Shown one piece after another: positions 26,954 through 34,978 of a stretch of 64,000 bases of DNA; the first letter of the stretch is position 1; the number at the start of each line of letters is the position of its first letter. Under the pieces are notes generated by a model. The model saw nothing but the letters and a program-made list of their open reading frames with translations. It did no database searches and was not told where the DNA came from. Source of the stretch: Contendibacter sp031732755 (GTDB taxonomy: Bacteria; Pseudomonadota; Gammaproteobacteria; Competibacterales; Competibacteraceae); contig JAVMKI010000073.1 in NCBI GenBank assembly GCA_031732755.1, forward strand, positions 10,348 to 74,347. Reading direction: 5' to 3'. Made by a program: the position numbers and the translations under genes.

Positions 26954-27598
26954 ATGGAAGAGGATACAAGCCAGCGTCTTCTGGATGCGGCCGAGGCCTT
27001 GTTTGCCGAACAAGGCTTTGCGGAAACCTCCCTGCGGGCGATCACGACGCAGGCCAAGGCCAATCTGGCGGCGGTTCATTACCACTTTGGTTCAAAGGAT
27101 GAACTGCTGCGCGCGGTGTTCGCGCGCCGGTTGAAGGCGTTGAACGCGGAGCGGTTGGCGCGGCTGATGGCACTGGAGACCGGTGGCGGGCTGGTGACGG
27201 TGGAAGCGGTGTTGGCCGCCTTCATCGAGCCTTCGTTGCGGTTGCGCCGGGCTGGGGTTCAGGGCGAACGGTTCACCCGCCTGCTGGGCCTGGCGCAGGT
27301 CGAGGCGTCCAAGGCGCTGCGGGATTTCCTGCGTGACCAATACACGCCGGTGGTGGAACGGTTTCAACGGACGCTGAGTCGGCTTCTGCCCGAACTGCCG
27401 CCGGAGGAAATCCACTGGCGCCTGTGTTTCACCGTGGGAGCGCTTTCGTTTACTTACGCGGGAGTGCCGTCGCCGCGCTTGCTGTTCGCCAATCGGGAGT
27501 TCGGAAGCGGGCTCTGGTTGCAACGGCAATTGATTCGATTTCTGGCGGCGGGCCTGCGCGCGCCGCCGGTGGAGGAAAAGGCGGAGGAAGTCCCGTGA
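26954..27598 (+). CDS. TetR family regulator, PsrA-like
   Basis: A 214-residue TetR protein. The DNA-binding HTH covers residues 8-50 (LLDAAEALFAEQGFAETSLRAITTQAKANLAAVHYHFGSK), where the recognition helix AAVHYHFGS is typical of PsrA/FadR-class regulators. The rest is a helical ligand-binding domain ending in an acidic tail. The perfect PsrA-type operator upstream and the adjoining fadL, hydroxyacyl-CoA dehydrogenase and thiolase genes suggest that it represses beta-oxidation and responds to acyl-CoA. This assignment is by context. Sequence alone only proves a TetR protein. The SD before the ATG at 26954 is weak. Confidence 0.8.
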   Translation: MEEDTSQRLLDAAEALFAEQGFAETSLRAITTQAKANLAAVHYHFGSKDELLRAVFARRLKALNAERLARLMALETGGGLVTVEAVLAAFIEPSLRLRRAGVQGERFTRLLGLAQVEASKALRDFLRDQYTPVVERFQRTLSRLLPELPPEEIHWRLCFTVGALSFTYAGVPSPRLLFANREFGSGLWLQRQLIRFLAAGLRAPPVEEKAEEVP

Positions 27599-27676
27599 GG
27601 GCCAGGATGTATTCCTGGCTTCGGGAGACGCATGGATGATCCATGGCCAACCCATGGCCACAAGCCCCGTTCCCAT

Positions 27677-27690
27677 TTTTCAATTGAAAA
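27677..27690 (+). promoter_or_regulatory. 14-bp palindrome upstream of fadL
   Basis: TTTTCAATTGAAAA is a perfect palindrome lying 20 bp before the fadL ATG, in a short AT-rich stretch within GC-rich surroundings. It could be a repressor site or part of the 5' UTR. It does not match the PsrA-box consensus. No known regulator is assigned. Confidence 0.3.
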
Positions 27691-27709
27691 CGATAAAGAG
27701 CACAAGACA

Positions 27710-29044
27710 ATGATGCACCTCAAAACCCATGGTTCACTTCTGGTCATGAGCATCGCCGGGTTGCTGACCGTCACCAGCCAGGCTTACGCCTCGGGCTATC
27801 AGATCTCCGAACAGAGCGTTACCGGACTGGGTCGGGCATTCGCGGGGGGAAGTCTGGCGAACGACGACGTGTCGGCGGTGTACTACAATCCGGCTGACAT
27901 GATGTTGAGCAAGGGCACGCAGTCGCAACTGGGCTTTACGTACATCGGAGTCGAAATAAAGGCGGACAACGCTGGCACCACCGACCGGCTGCCGGCCAAT
28001 CTGAAAGACGTGATCAGTAAACCGGGCACCTTGCCGGTGTTCGTGACCATTCCCGATTCGGGCTACAGCGATGACGGTGGCACCGATAACGTCGTGCCGA
28101 ATGCGTTTTTCGCGATGGACATCAACGACCGCACGCGGTTTGGCTTCGGCATCACCTCGCCGTTCGCGGTTCACAGCAGCTATGGCAAGGACTGGGTGGG
28201 TCGCTACTCGGCGGTGAATTCGGAAATGAAAACCGTAGACCTCAATCCGGGGATCGCCTACCAGGTCAACGATCAGCTATCGCTCGGTTTCGGCGTGAGC
28301 GCTCAATACATTGACGTGGACCTGAGCCGGGCGATCTTCACGGGTGGGCCCGATGGTTACTCCGAGACCAAGGGGGATGACTGGGGGTTCGGCTTCAATC
28401 TGGGCGCCACCTATGAATTTGATTCCACGACCCGGGTGGGTCTGAGCTACCGGTCGCGGGTGGACTATACCCTGGAGGGACACACCGACATTACCACCTA
28501 TTTGGGGAACCGCCGGCCAAATGTTACAGCGGATTGGACCGCGCCGGACTGGGCGGCGCTGGCGTTCTACAAGCGGTTGAATGACCAGTGGGCGGTGATG
28601 GCCAGTACGCGCTGGACCAATTGGAGCTTGTACAAGAAGCTGCAGATTGACAACGCCGATGGTAGTGGCCCGCTGGCTACGGCGATATATAACTGGGAGG
28701 ATAGCTGGTCGTTCAATCTCGGCGCCAGTTACGACTACGGCTCGGACTGGACCTTCCGGGCGGGCTATGTCTATGACCAGAGTCCGATCAAGGACCAATA
28801 CCGCGTTCCCAGCATTCCCGACAGTGACCGCAACGCCATCACCCTGGGGTTCAGTTACCACCCCGGCTCGAATCTGTCGGTGGATTTTGGCTATATGCAC
28901 ATCTTCTGGAAGGATGCCACCACGAACGAAACCCTCGACCTTTCGGCGGCCCTCGGCTACCCCGGTCTGGTGACCCAGAACCTGCTGCTCGACTACAGCA
29001 AGTCGGGCGATCTGGTGGGCCTCCAGGCCAGTTATAAGTTCTGA
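27710..29044 (+). CDS. fadL: FadL/TodX family outer-membrane long-chain fatty acid transporter
   Basis: FadL forms a 14-strand outer-membrane barrel that moves long-chain fatty acids or hydrophobic compounds inward. The 444-residue precursor has a signal peptide (MMHLKTHGSLLVMSIAGLLTVTSQAYA), then the hatch start SGYQISEQSVTGLGRAFAGG and NDDVSAVYYNPADMM, both family signatures. Alternating amphipathic strands follow, ending in a terminal aromatic (SYKF) typical of BAM substrates. The frame is open to 27632, but the signal peptide fixes the ATG at 27710. It follows the PsrA-like regulator and precedes a strong terminator and the beta-oxidation genes. Confidence 0.93.
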   Translation: MMHLKTHGSLLVMSIAGLLTVTSQAYASGYQISEQSVTGLGRAFAGGSLANDDVSAVYYNPADMMLSKGTQSQLGFTYIGVEIKADNAGTTDRLPANLKDVISKPGTLPVFVTIPDSGYSDDGGTDNVVPNAFFAMDINDRTRFGFGITSPFAVHSSYGKDWVGRYSAVNSEMKTVDLNPGIAYQVNDQLSLGFGVSAQYIDVDLSRAIFTGGPDGYSETKGDDWGFGFNLGATYEFDSTTRVGLSYRSRVDYTLEGHTDITTYLGNRRPNVTADWTAPDWAALAFYKRLNDQWAVMASTRWTNWSLYKKLQIDNADGSGPLATAIYNWEDSWSFNLGASYDYGSDWTFRAGYVYDQSPIKDQYRVPSIPDSDRNAITLGFSYHPGSNLSVDFGYMHIFWKDATTNETLDLSAALGYPGLVTQNLLLDYSKSGDLVGLQASYKF

Positions 29045-29160
29045 GCTTTTCGCCTGAATGGCGAAAGCTGGCGATTGAATCCTTGGTCTTTGCCATGGAC
29101 GGCGGGGGGCGATGCGGACGCCAAAACCCTACCTTACACTAGGCAATTAGCCAAATCGAG

Positions 29161-29192
29161 AAAGCCGGGGGGTCGCCCCCGGCTTTATTTTT
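29161..29192 (+). terminator. Rho-independent terminator after fadL
   Basis: A perfect 11-bp stem (AAAGCCGGGGG and CCCCCGGCTTT) with a 4-nt GTCG loop is followed by ATTTTTG. It sits 117 bp after the fadL stop and 72 bp before the FadN-like gene, so fadL and the beta-oxidation genes are separate transcripts unless read-through is regulated. Confidence 0.85.
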
Positions 29193-29263
29193 GTAGCGCA
29201 TGATTGGGAGGAACGGCGGTTCCGCCGCGTGTTTCGACAGCCTAACGAGAGGACATTCACGAT

Positions 29264-31624
29264 ATGAGTAACGCAGCATCCATCCGCCGGGTGGCGGTTC
29301 TGGGCGCGGGTGTGATGGGCGCGCAAATCGCCGCCCATCTGGCCAACGCCGACGTGCCGGTGGTGTTGTTCGATCTGCCGGCCAAGGACGGCGATCCCAA
29401 TGGGATCGTGACCAAGGCCATCGCGAGCATGGTCAAACTCAGCCCGGCTCCGTTCGCGACCAAGGAACGGGCCGAATTGATCCAACCGGCCAACTACGAC
29501 CAGCACCTGGAGGAACTGCGGAGCTGCGATCTGCTGATCGAGGCCATCGCCGAGCGTCCAGACTGGAAAGCCGATCTGTATAAAAAGATTACGCCTTATC
29601 TCAATGACCGGGCGATTTTGGCCACTAACACCTCCGGCCTGCCCTTGAGCCTGCTGGCCGAGTCGGTGCCCGAGAGCGCGCGCTCCCGGTTCTGCGGTAT
29701 CCACTTCTTCAACCCACCGCGCTACATGGCGCTGGTGGAACTGATTCCCTGTCAGACCACCGATCCAGCGATTCTGGATCGGTTGGAAACCTTCCTGGTG
29801 ACCACGTTGGGCAAGGGCGTGATCCGCGCCAAGGACACCCCCAACTTTATCGCCAACCGGATCGGCGTGTTTTCGATGGCTGCGACCATCCACCACACCC
29901 AGGCGTTCGGGTTGGGATTGGACTTGGTGGATGCACTGACTGGCCCAGCGATTGGCCGTCCCAAGAGCGCCACTTTCCGCACCGCCGACGTGGTGGGCCT
30001 GGACACCATGGGCCATGTATTCAAAGGGTCGGCGCTAGCGTTGCGCGACGATCCGTGGCGGCAATATTTCAGCCCGCCCGCCTGGTTGAACGCGCTGATC
30101 GAAAAGGGGGCGCTGGGCCAGAAGACCAAGATCGGCATCTACGCCAACAAGGGCAAACAGGTACTGGATACGGCGACCGGCGAGTATCGGGACGCGGGGG
30201 CCAAGCCGGATGACGCGGTGCAGGCACTCCTGAAGATCAAGAATCCGGCCGAGAAAATTGCCGCCCTGCGCGCCAGTGATCACCCCCAGGCCCAATTCCT
30301 GTGGGCGATCCAGCGTGACGTGTTCCACTATGCGGCGGTGTTGTTGGCCGAGATCGCCGATACGGCTCGCGATATCGACCTGGCCATCCGCTGGGGTTTC
30401 GGCTGGGGCATGGGGCCGTTCGAGATCTGGCAGGCCGCCGGCTGGCGACAGGTGGCGGTCTGGATCGAGGAAGACATCGCCGCTGGCAAGGCCATGACCC
30501 AGACCCCACTGCCGGCGTGGGTCAAGCAGGTGGACGGCGTGCATCGGCCGGAAGGCTCCTACTCGGCGGCCGAGGATGCCTACAAGCCGCGTTCGACCCT
30601 GCCGGTCTATCAGCGTCAACCGTATCCCGAACAGGTGCTGGGCGAAGCGCCGCACCGTTATGGTGAAACGGTGTTTGAAAATAGCGGTGTGCGGTTGTGG
30701 ACCACCGGCGACGACATCGGTGTGCTCAGTTTCAAGAGCCGGATGCATGTGATCGGCGACGACGTGCTGGATGGCGTGCTGGAATCCCTGAAGATCGCCG
30801 AGCGGAAATTCAGCGGGCTGGTGATCTGGCAGACCGAGGCGCCGTTCAGCGCCGGCGCTAATCTGCAACAGGCGGTTCCGGTGTTATTGGCCGGTGATTT
30901 CGAGACGTTCGAGAAGGGTGTCGCCAAATTCCAGCAAACCACCACCGCGTTGCGTTATTCGGCGATCCCGGTGGTGGCCGCCGCGCAAGGCCTGGCGCTG
31001 GGCGGCGGCTGCGAGTTCCTGATGCACAGCGACCGGGTGGTGGCGGCGCTGGAAAGCTACATCGGCCTGGTCGAGATCGGCGTCGGGCTGATCCCGGCGG
31101 GCGGCGGCTGCAAGGAATTCGCCCTGCGCGCCATGAGCGAGGCCAAGGGAGGCGATCTGCTGCCGTTCCTGCGCGGCTACTTCGAGGCGATGGCGATGGC
31201 CAAGGTCTCGCGCAGCGCCGAAGAGGCCAAGCAACTTGGACACTTGAAGGCGTCCGACGTGGTTGTGTTCAACGCCAACGAGTTGTTGTACGTGGCCAAG
31301 GCCCAGGCGCGGGCACTGGCCGAGTCCGGCTATCGGCCACCGCTACCGCGCAAGATTCGGGTGGCGGGTCGCACCGGCATCGCTGCTTGTCAGATGGCGC
31401 TGGTCAACATGCGCGATGGCGGCTTCATCTCCGCCCACGACTACCTGTTGGGCGTCAAGATCGCCACCGCGCTGTGTGGCGGCGATGTCGATCCCAACAC
31501 GATGGTGGACGAAGCATGGTTGCTGGGGCTGGAGCGTAAGGCTTTCGTCGAACTGGCCAAGACTCCACAAACCCAGGCCCGGATCGAGCAGATGCTCAAG
31601 ACCGGCAAGCCGCTGCGTAACTGA
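29264..31624 (+). CDS. 3-hydroxyacyl-CoA dehydrogenase/enoyl-CoA hydratase (FadN-like)
   Basis: A 786-residue bifunctional beta-oxidation enzyme with the dehydrogenase first. Residues 8-30 form the NAD-binding GAGVMGAQIAAHL. Dehydrogenase-core stretches follow, including 'GIHFFNPPRYMALVELIP' and 'DTPNFIANRIGVF'. The crotonase half (about 480-720) has 'APFSAGANLQQAVPV', oxyanion-hole AAQGLALGGGCEF and SYIGLVEIGVGLIPAGGG with an acidic group. This HAD-then-ECH order is that of FadN and some FadB-like proteins, the reverse of E. coli FadB. It oxidises 3-hydroxyacyl-CoA made from the enoyl-CoA. The thiolase gene follows after 17 bp. SD GAGAGGAC precedes the ATG at 29264. Confidence 0.93.
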   Translation: MSNAASIRRVAVLGAGVMGAQIAAHLANADVPVVLFDLPAKDGDPNGIVTKAIASMVKLSPAPFATKERAELIQPANYDQHLEELRSCDLLIEAIAERPDWKADLYKKITPYLNDRAILATNTSGLPLSLLAESVPESARSRFCGIHFFNPPRYMALVELIPCQTTDPAILDRLETFLVTTLGKGVIRAKDTPNFIANRIGVFSMAATIHHTQAFGLGLDLVDALTGPAIGRPKSATFRTADVVGLDTMGHVFKGSALALRDDPWRQYFSPPAWLNALIEKGALGQKTKIGIYANKGKQVLDTATGEYRDAGAKPDDAVQALLKIKNPAEKIAALRASDHPQAQFLWAIQRDVFHYAAVLLAEIADTARDIDLAIRWGFGWGMGPFEIWQAAGWRQVAVWIEEDIAAGKAMTQTPLPAWVKQVDGVHRPEGSYSAAEDAYKPRSTLPVYQRQPYPEQVLGEAPHRYGETVFENSGVRLWTTGDDIGVLSFKSRMHVIGDDVLDGVLESLKIAERKFSGLVIWQTEAPFSAGANLQQAVPVLLAGDFETFEKGVAKFQQTTTALRYSAIPVVAAAQGLALGGGCEFLMHSDRVVAALESYIGLVEIGVGLIPAGGGCKEFALRAMSEAKGGDLLPFLRGYFEAMAMAKVSRSAEEAKQLGHLKASDVVVFNANELLYVAKAQARALAESGYRPPLPRKIRVAGRTGIAACQMALVNMRDGGFISAHDYLLGVKIATALCGGDVDPNTMVDEAWLLGLERKAFVELAKTPQTQARIEQMLKTGKPLRN

Positions 31625-31641
31625 TTGACGGGAGAAGGATG

Positions 31642-32838
31642 ATGAGTAAGCAAATCCAGGACGCCTATATCGTGGCCGCCGCGCGCGCGCCGGTTGGCAA
31701 GGCGCGTGGCGCGTTCCGCAACACCCGCCCGGACGATCTGCTGGCCCACGTGCTGCGTGGGACGGTGGCGCAATGTCCGGGATTGGACCCGAATCTGATC
31801 GACGATGTGATCGTCGGTTGCGCCATGCCGGAAGGCGAACAGGGCATGAACGTGGCGCGCATCGGCGTGTTGCTGGCCGGGTTGCCGGAAAGCGTGTCGG
31901 GTGTGACCGTCAACCGGTTCTGCGCCTCTGGGGTACAAGCGGTGGCGCAGGCCGCCGACCGCATCCGGTTGGGCGATGCCGATGTGATGATCGGCGCAGG
32001 CACCGAGACCATGACCATGATTCCGATGGGCGGCAACAAGATCGCCCTCAACCCCGAAGTCTTCGCCAAAGACGAGAATATCGGCATCGCCTACGGCATG
32101 GGCTTGACGGCGGAGAAAGTGGCGGAACAGTGGAAGATATCCCGCGAGGATCAGGACGCCTTTGCAGTGGAGAGCCATCGCCGGGCCATCGCCGCGATTA
32201 GCGGCGGCGAGTTCAAGCAGGAAATCCTGCCCTATACCGTGGTGGACCGCCTGCCGGACAGCAAAACCATGCAGGTGAAGCTCCGCGAGCGCGTAGTGGA
32301 AAACGACGAAGGCCCACGGCCCGATACCAGCATGGCGGGGCTGGCCAAGCTCAAACCGGTGTTCGCGGCCCGGGGCAGCGTTACCGCCGGCAACAGTTCG
32401 CAGATGAGCGACGGCGCCGGGGCGGTGGTGCTGATGAGCGAGCGGATGGTCAAGCAGTTGAACTTGAAGCCGCTGGCCCGTTTCGTCAGCTTCGCGGTAG
32501 CCGGGGTGCCGGCGCGGATCATGGGTATCGGTCCGATTGCCGCGATTCCAAAGGCGCTGAAACTGGCGGGCTTGACCCAGGACGACATCGACTGGTTCGA
32601 GTTGAACGAAGCCTTCGCCGCCCAGAGTCTGGCGGTGATCCGCGATCTGGGCCTTGATCCGGCCAAGGTCAACCCGCTGGGCGGCGCGATTGCGCTCGGC
32701 CACCCACTGGGCGCGACTGGCGCGATCCGCACCGCCACCCTCCTGCACGGGATGCGGCGGCGCGGTGGCAAGTACGGCATGGTGACCATGTGCATCGGCA
32801 CCGGCATGGGCGCGGCGGGCATTTTCGAGGCGCTGTAA
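31642..32838 (+). CDS. fadA: Acetyl-CoA C-acyltransferase (3-ketoacyl-CoA thiolase)
   Basis: This thiolase cleaves 3-ketoacyl-CoA to acetyl-CoA and a shortened acyl-CoA. Of its 398 residues, the nucleophilic Cys lies in VNRFCASGVQAVAQAA (residue 94). The C-terminal signatures are NEAFAAQSLAV, NPLGGAIALGHPLGATGAIRT and the second catalytic Cys in MVTMCIGTGMGAAGIFE. The ATG at 31642 (second of ATGATG) has GGAG 7 nt upstream. It forms an operon with the FadN-like gene. Acetyl-CoA from it could support PHA synthesis by the phaC product elsewhere in the window. Confidence 0.95.
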   Translation: MSKQIQDAYIVAAARAPVGKARGAFRNTRPDDLLAHVLRGTVAQCPGLDPNLIDDVIVGCAMPEGEQGMNVARIGVLLAGLPESVSGVTVNRFCASGVQAVAQAADRIRLGDADVMIGAGTETMTMIPMGGNKIALNPEVFAKDENIGIAYGMGLTAEKVAEQWKISREDQDAFAVESHRRAIAAISGGEFKQEILPYTVVDRLPDSKTMQVKLRERVVENDEGPRPDTSMAGLAKLKPVFAARGSVTAGNSSQMSDGAGAVVLMSERMVKQLNLKPLARFVSFAVAGVPARIMGIGPIAAIPKALKLAGLTQDDIDWFELNEAFAAQSLAVIRDLGLDPAKVNPLGGAIALGHPLGATGAIRTATLLHGMRRRGGKYGMVTMCIGTGMGAAGIFEAL

Positions 32839-32875
32839 ATCACCAGGGCGGTTTAAGCGCCGCCCACAGGTTGGG

Positions 32876-32907
32876 AAAAGCCCGCCGGCGGGAGCCAGCG
32901 GGTTTTT
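32876..32907 (+). terminator. Probable rho-independent terminator after the thiolase gene
   Basis: AAAAGCCCGC pairs with GCGGGTTTTT (one G-U pair), with a 12-nt loop between, and ends in a run of five T. It lies 37 bp after the thiolase stop. It would close the beta-oxidation operon before the convergent FG-GAP gene. Confidence 0.7.
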
Positions 32908-33009
32908 GGTTCGCGTTCTTCGGCTGTTTCCTACCGCTCCCATCCCGCTGGCGCGGGTCCAACAGGCGCTTTTGATTCCACAGGGACGACAAGGGGTGAA
33001 GCTAAGCCG

Positions 33010-34725
33010 CTAGTCGTCCCCGGCGAGCCGGTACAACTGACCTTGACTATTGCTCCAGGCAGTGAGGTTCGTGGTGTACCAGATCGAGCCGTCGCTCCCC
33101 AGACCGATCAGGTCGGCTTTGCTATCACTGTTGAGGTGGCGCACGACCAGCCGACTTAGCGCGCCGGGGATTTGTGTCCAGGTGCTGAGGTCCGTGGTGT
33201 ACCAGATCGAGCCGTTATTCGCCAAGCCGACCAGATCGGCCTTGCCATCGCCGTTGAGGTCGCCGACCCGTAGTTGGACCAGACCGCCGGGGACTTGGGT
33301 CCAGGCGCTGAGGTTGGTGGTGTACCAAGTCGAGCCGTCGCTTGCCAGCCCGGCCAGATCGGCCTTGCCATCGCCGTTGAGGTCGCCGACCCGTAGTTGG
33401 ACCAGACCGCCGGGGACTTGGGTCCAGGTGTTGATATCCGTGGTGTACCAGATCGAGCCACCGCTTGCCAGCCCGGCTAGATCGGCTTTGCCATCGCCGT
33501 TGAAATCGCCGACCCGTAGTTGCGCCAGACTGCCGGGGATTTGGGTCCAGGTGTTGATATCCGTGGTGTACCAGATCGAGCCGTTGCTTGTCAGCCCGGC
33601 CAGATCGGCTTTGCCGTCGCCGTTGAAGTCGCCGACCCGTAGTTGCGCCAGGCTGCCGGGGACGTTGACCCACGTGCTGAGGTTGGTGGTGTACCACACC
33701 GAACCGTTGCTGGCGATGCCGGCCAGATCCGCTTTCCCATCACCGTTGAAATCGCCGATTTGCAGTTGGGCCAATTGGCCGGGAATGTTGATCCAGGTGC
33801 GTAGATCCTCGGTGTAATAGACTGTGCCGGCGCTGGTGAGGCCTGCGGCGAGCAGGTCAGCCACCAGATTGGGAACATAGTCACCTTCGTACACTACGGA
33901 TCCATTCTTTAAGAAAGTTTTGCCAGACCAAAAATACACTCGCGATTGAGCACTAAGCCCTGGAACGCGCTGAGAAAGCAAAAGATCATAAGCCGAGCCG
34001 TCATCCGGGTTGATAACCGGGGTATATGGAACCGTGAAGGGATTATAAAAAGACACATACAGATGTTCCGAGCAAAATCCATAGTTATCGCCTTTCCTTT
34101 CGCAAAGATAGGCTGACATGTCGAGTAAAGTAGCGCAATCCGTAATGGATTCGGCTAAATGTCTCATATAAAAAGAATATTCCACGCCTTTAATCGGGCC
34201 CTGTTTATAACCGGTGTTCTGGTTGCCATCCACGTCTATGAGAACCTCCAAAACATAGTCGGCATAACGGGTACCTTCAGGAAGAGGAGGAAGATATTTA
34301 AGTATATCCTTATCAACGCTTACACCAGGGTATCTGAAAGAAGGCGTCTGGCAGGAGCCAAAATCCAGCGTCATGTAAGCGTCAAGCTGCTCGCCATAAT
34401 AACGCCGAGTCGCTACGGTTCCAAAGTTGACGCCATTTGTGCTAAAGGAATTTGCTGGATCGATGTCATTGACAGTCTGGCCGATGGGGAGACCGGGGGA
34501 TACAAGAATCTGATTGTTGCTTATTCCAACCTCTTGAACTCCAGCGACCTGGTCACTTGAGAGACCGGAAGTTACCAGAACACCATTATCACTTGAGGTA
34601 ATAACTACTGGCATGGCATCCATGGCGGATATGGTAAATGACCAACATAAATTCATCAGCCCAAGGGGTAGAATCAGGCGCTTAAGAAAAGAATACCGAT
34701 AGTCACAACAGTTCATCGCATTCAT
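33010..34725 (-). CDS. Secreted FG-GAP/VCBS-type repeat protein with six 41-residue repeats
   Basis: A 571-residue exported protein. It has a signal sequence (YRYSFLKRLILPLGLMNLCWSFTISAMDA), a unique N-terminal region of about 250 residues including DVDGNQNTGY, and a C-terminal tandem array of six 41-residue repeats (33031-33768) plus a partial one. Each repeat holds an FG-GAP-like calcium loop D-x-NGDGKAD and a following WYTT/TWTQ segment. The final repeat has lost key positions (HLNSDSKAD). Such proteins are often surface adhesins or extracellular carbohydrate-binding proteins. No catalytic domain is visible. The ATG at 34725 has AAAGG upstream, and GTG at 34734 is possible. The first half is clearly AT-richer than flanking genes, which suggests transfer. 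It is monocistronic. Confidence 0.8.
   Translation of the reverse strand: MNAMNCCDYRYSFLKRLILPLGLMNLCWSFTISAMDAMPVVITSSDNGVLVTSGLSSDQVAGVQEVGISNNQILVSPGLPIGQTVNDIDPANSFSTNGVNFGTVATRRYYGEQLDAYMTLDFGSCQTPSFRYPGVSVDKDILKYLPPLPEGTRYADYVLEVLIDVDGNQNTGYKQGPIKGVEYSFYMRHLAESITDCATLLDMSAYLCERKGDNYGFCSEHLYVSFYNPFTVPYTPVINPDDGSAYDLLLSQRVPGLSAQSRVYFWSGKTFLKNGSVVYEGDYVPNLVADLLAAGLTSAGTVYYTEDLRTWINIPGQLAQLQIGDFNGDGKADLAGIASNGSVWYTTNLSTWVNVPGSLAQLRVGDFNGDGKADLAGLTSNGSIWYTTDINTWTQIPGSLAQLRVGDFNGDGKADLAGLASGGSIWYTTDINTWTQVPGGLVQLRVGDLNGDGKADLAGLASDGSTWYTTNLSAWTQVPGGLVQLRVGDLNGDGKADLVGLANNGSIWYTTDLSTWTQIPGALSRLVVRHLNSDSKADLIGLGSDGSIWYTTNLTAWSNSQGQLYRLAGDD
33031..33837 (-). repeat. 123-bp tandem repeat array inside the FG-GAP gene
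   Basis: Six 123-bp units occupy 33031-33768, and a 69-bp partial unit extends to 33837. Neighbouring units share long identical stretches, for example the segment encoding the calcium loop and the tryptophan core. This points to recent unequal crossing-over or gene conversion. Units keep frame, so copy number changes would alter protein length only. Confidence 0.9.
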
Positions 34726-34780
34726 TTTTGCCACCTTTGTTTAGAATTTACATAATAGCAAATTTATTTTGTCTCAAATT

Positions 34781-34796
34781 ATTGACTAAAGTCAAT
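34781..34796. promoter_or_regulatory. Inverted repeat in the AT-rich promoter of the FG-GAP gene
   Basis: ATTGACTAAAGTCAAT is a perfect 7-2-7 inverted repeat, 56 bp upstream of the FG-GAP gene start. It contains TTGAC/GTCAA. The surrounding 34735-34835 is strongly AT-rich compared with the rest of the window. It is a candidate operator or -35 region on the minus strand. The regulator is unknown. Confidence 0.4.
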
Positions 34797-34870
34797 ACAG
34801 GAAATCCTGCTCTACATTAAAATAAAAATAGACCGGTTGCTGGACAGCGAACCGGACTCATGGCTTGGGC

Positions 34871-34904
34871 CGGCGCGGCGGCAAGTACGGCATGGTCTCA
34901 ATGT
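34871..34904 (+). other. Possible remnant of a thiolase gene 3' end
   Basis: These bases closely match the thiolase 3' region at 32758-32791. The first 26 bp differ by one base, and a shorter match continues. Read in frame they give RRGGKYGMVSMC, against RRGGKYGMVTMC in the thiolase, then a stop. The piece is about 2.1 kb from its source, across the FG-GAP gene. It may be a scar of the insertion of that gene. Confidence 0.5.
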
Positions 34905-34978
34905 GCCGCCGATGACAGCGGGCCGCACCGCGTGTACGCTTGAATACCGATTGCAGATATCGCCGATGGGAGGTCGCC

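Noticed and set aside
33031..33837. Regular repeats resembling a CRISPR array
   Set aside because: The repeats are contiguous 123-bp coding units with no spacers.
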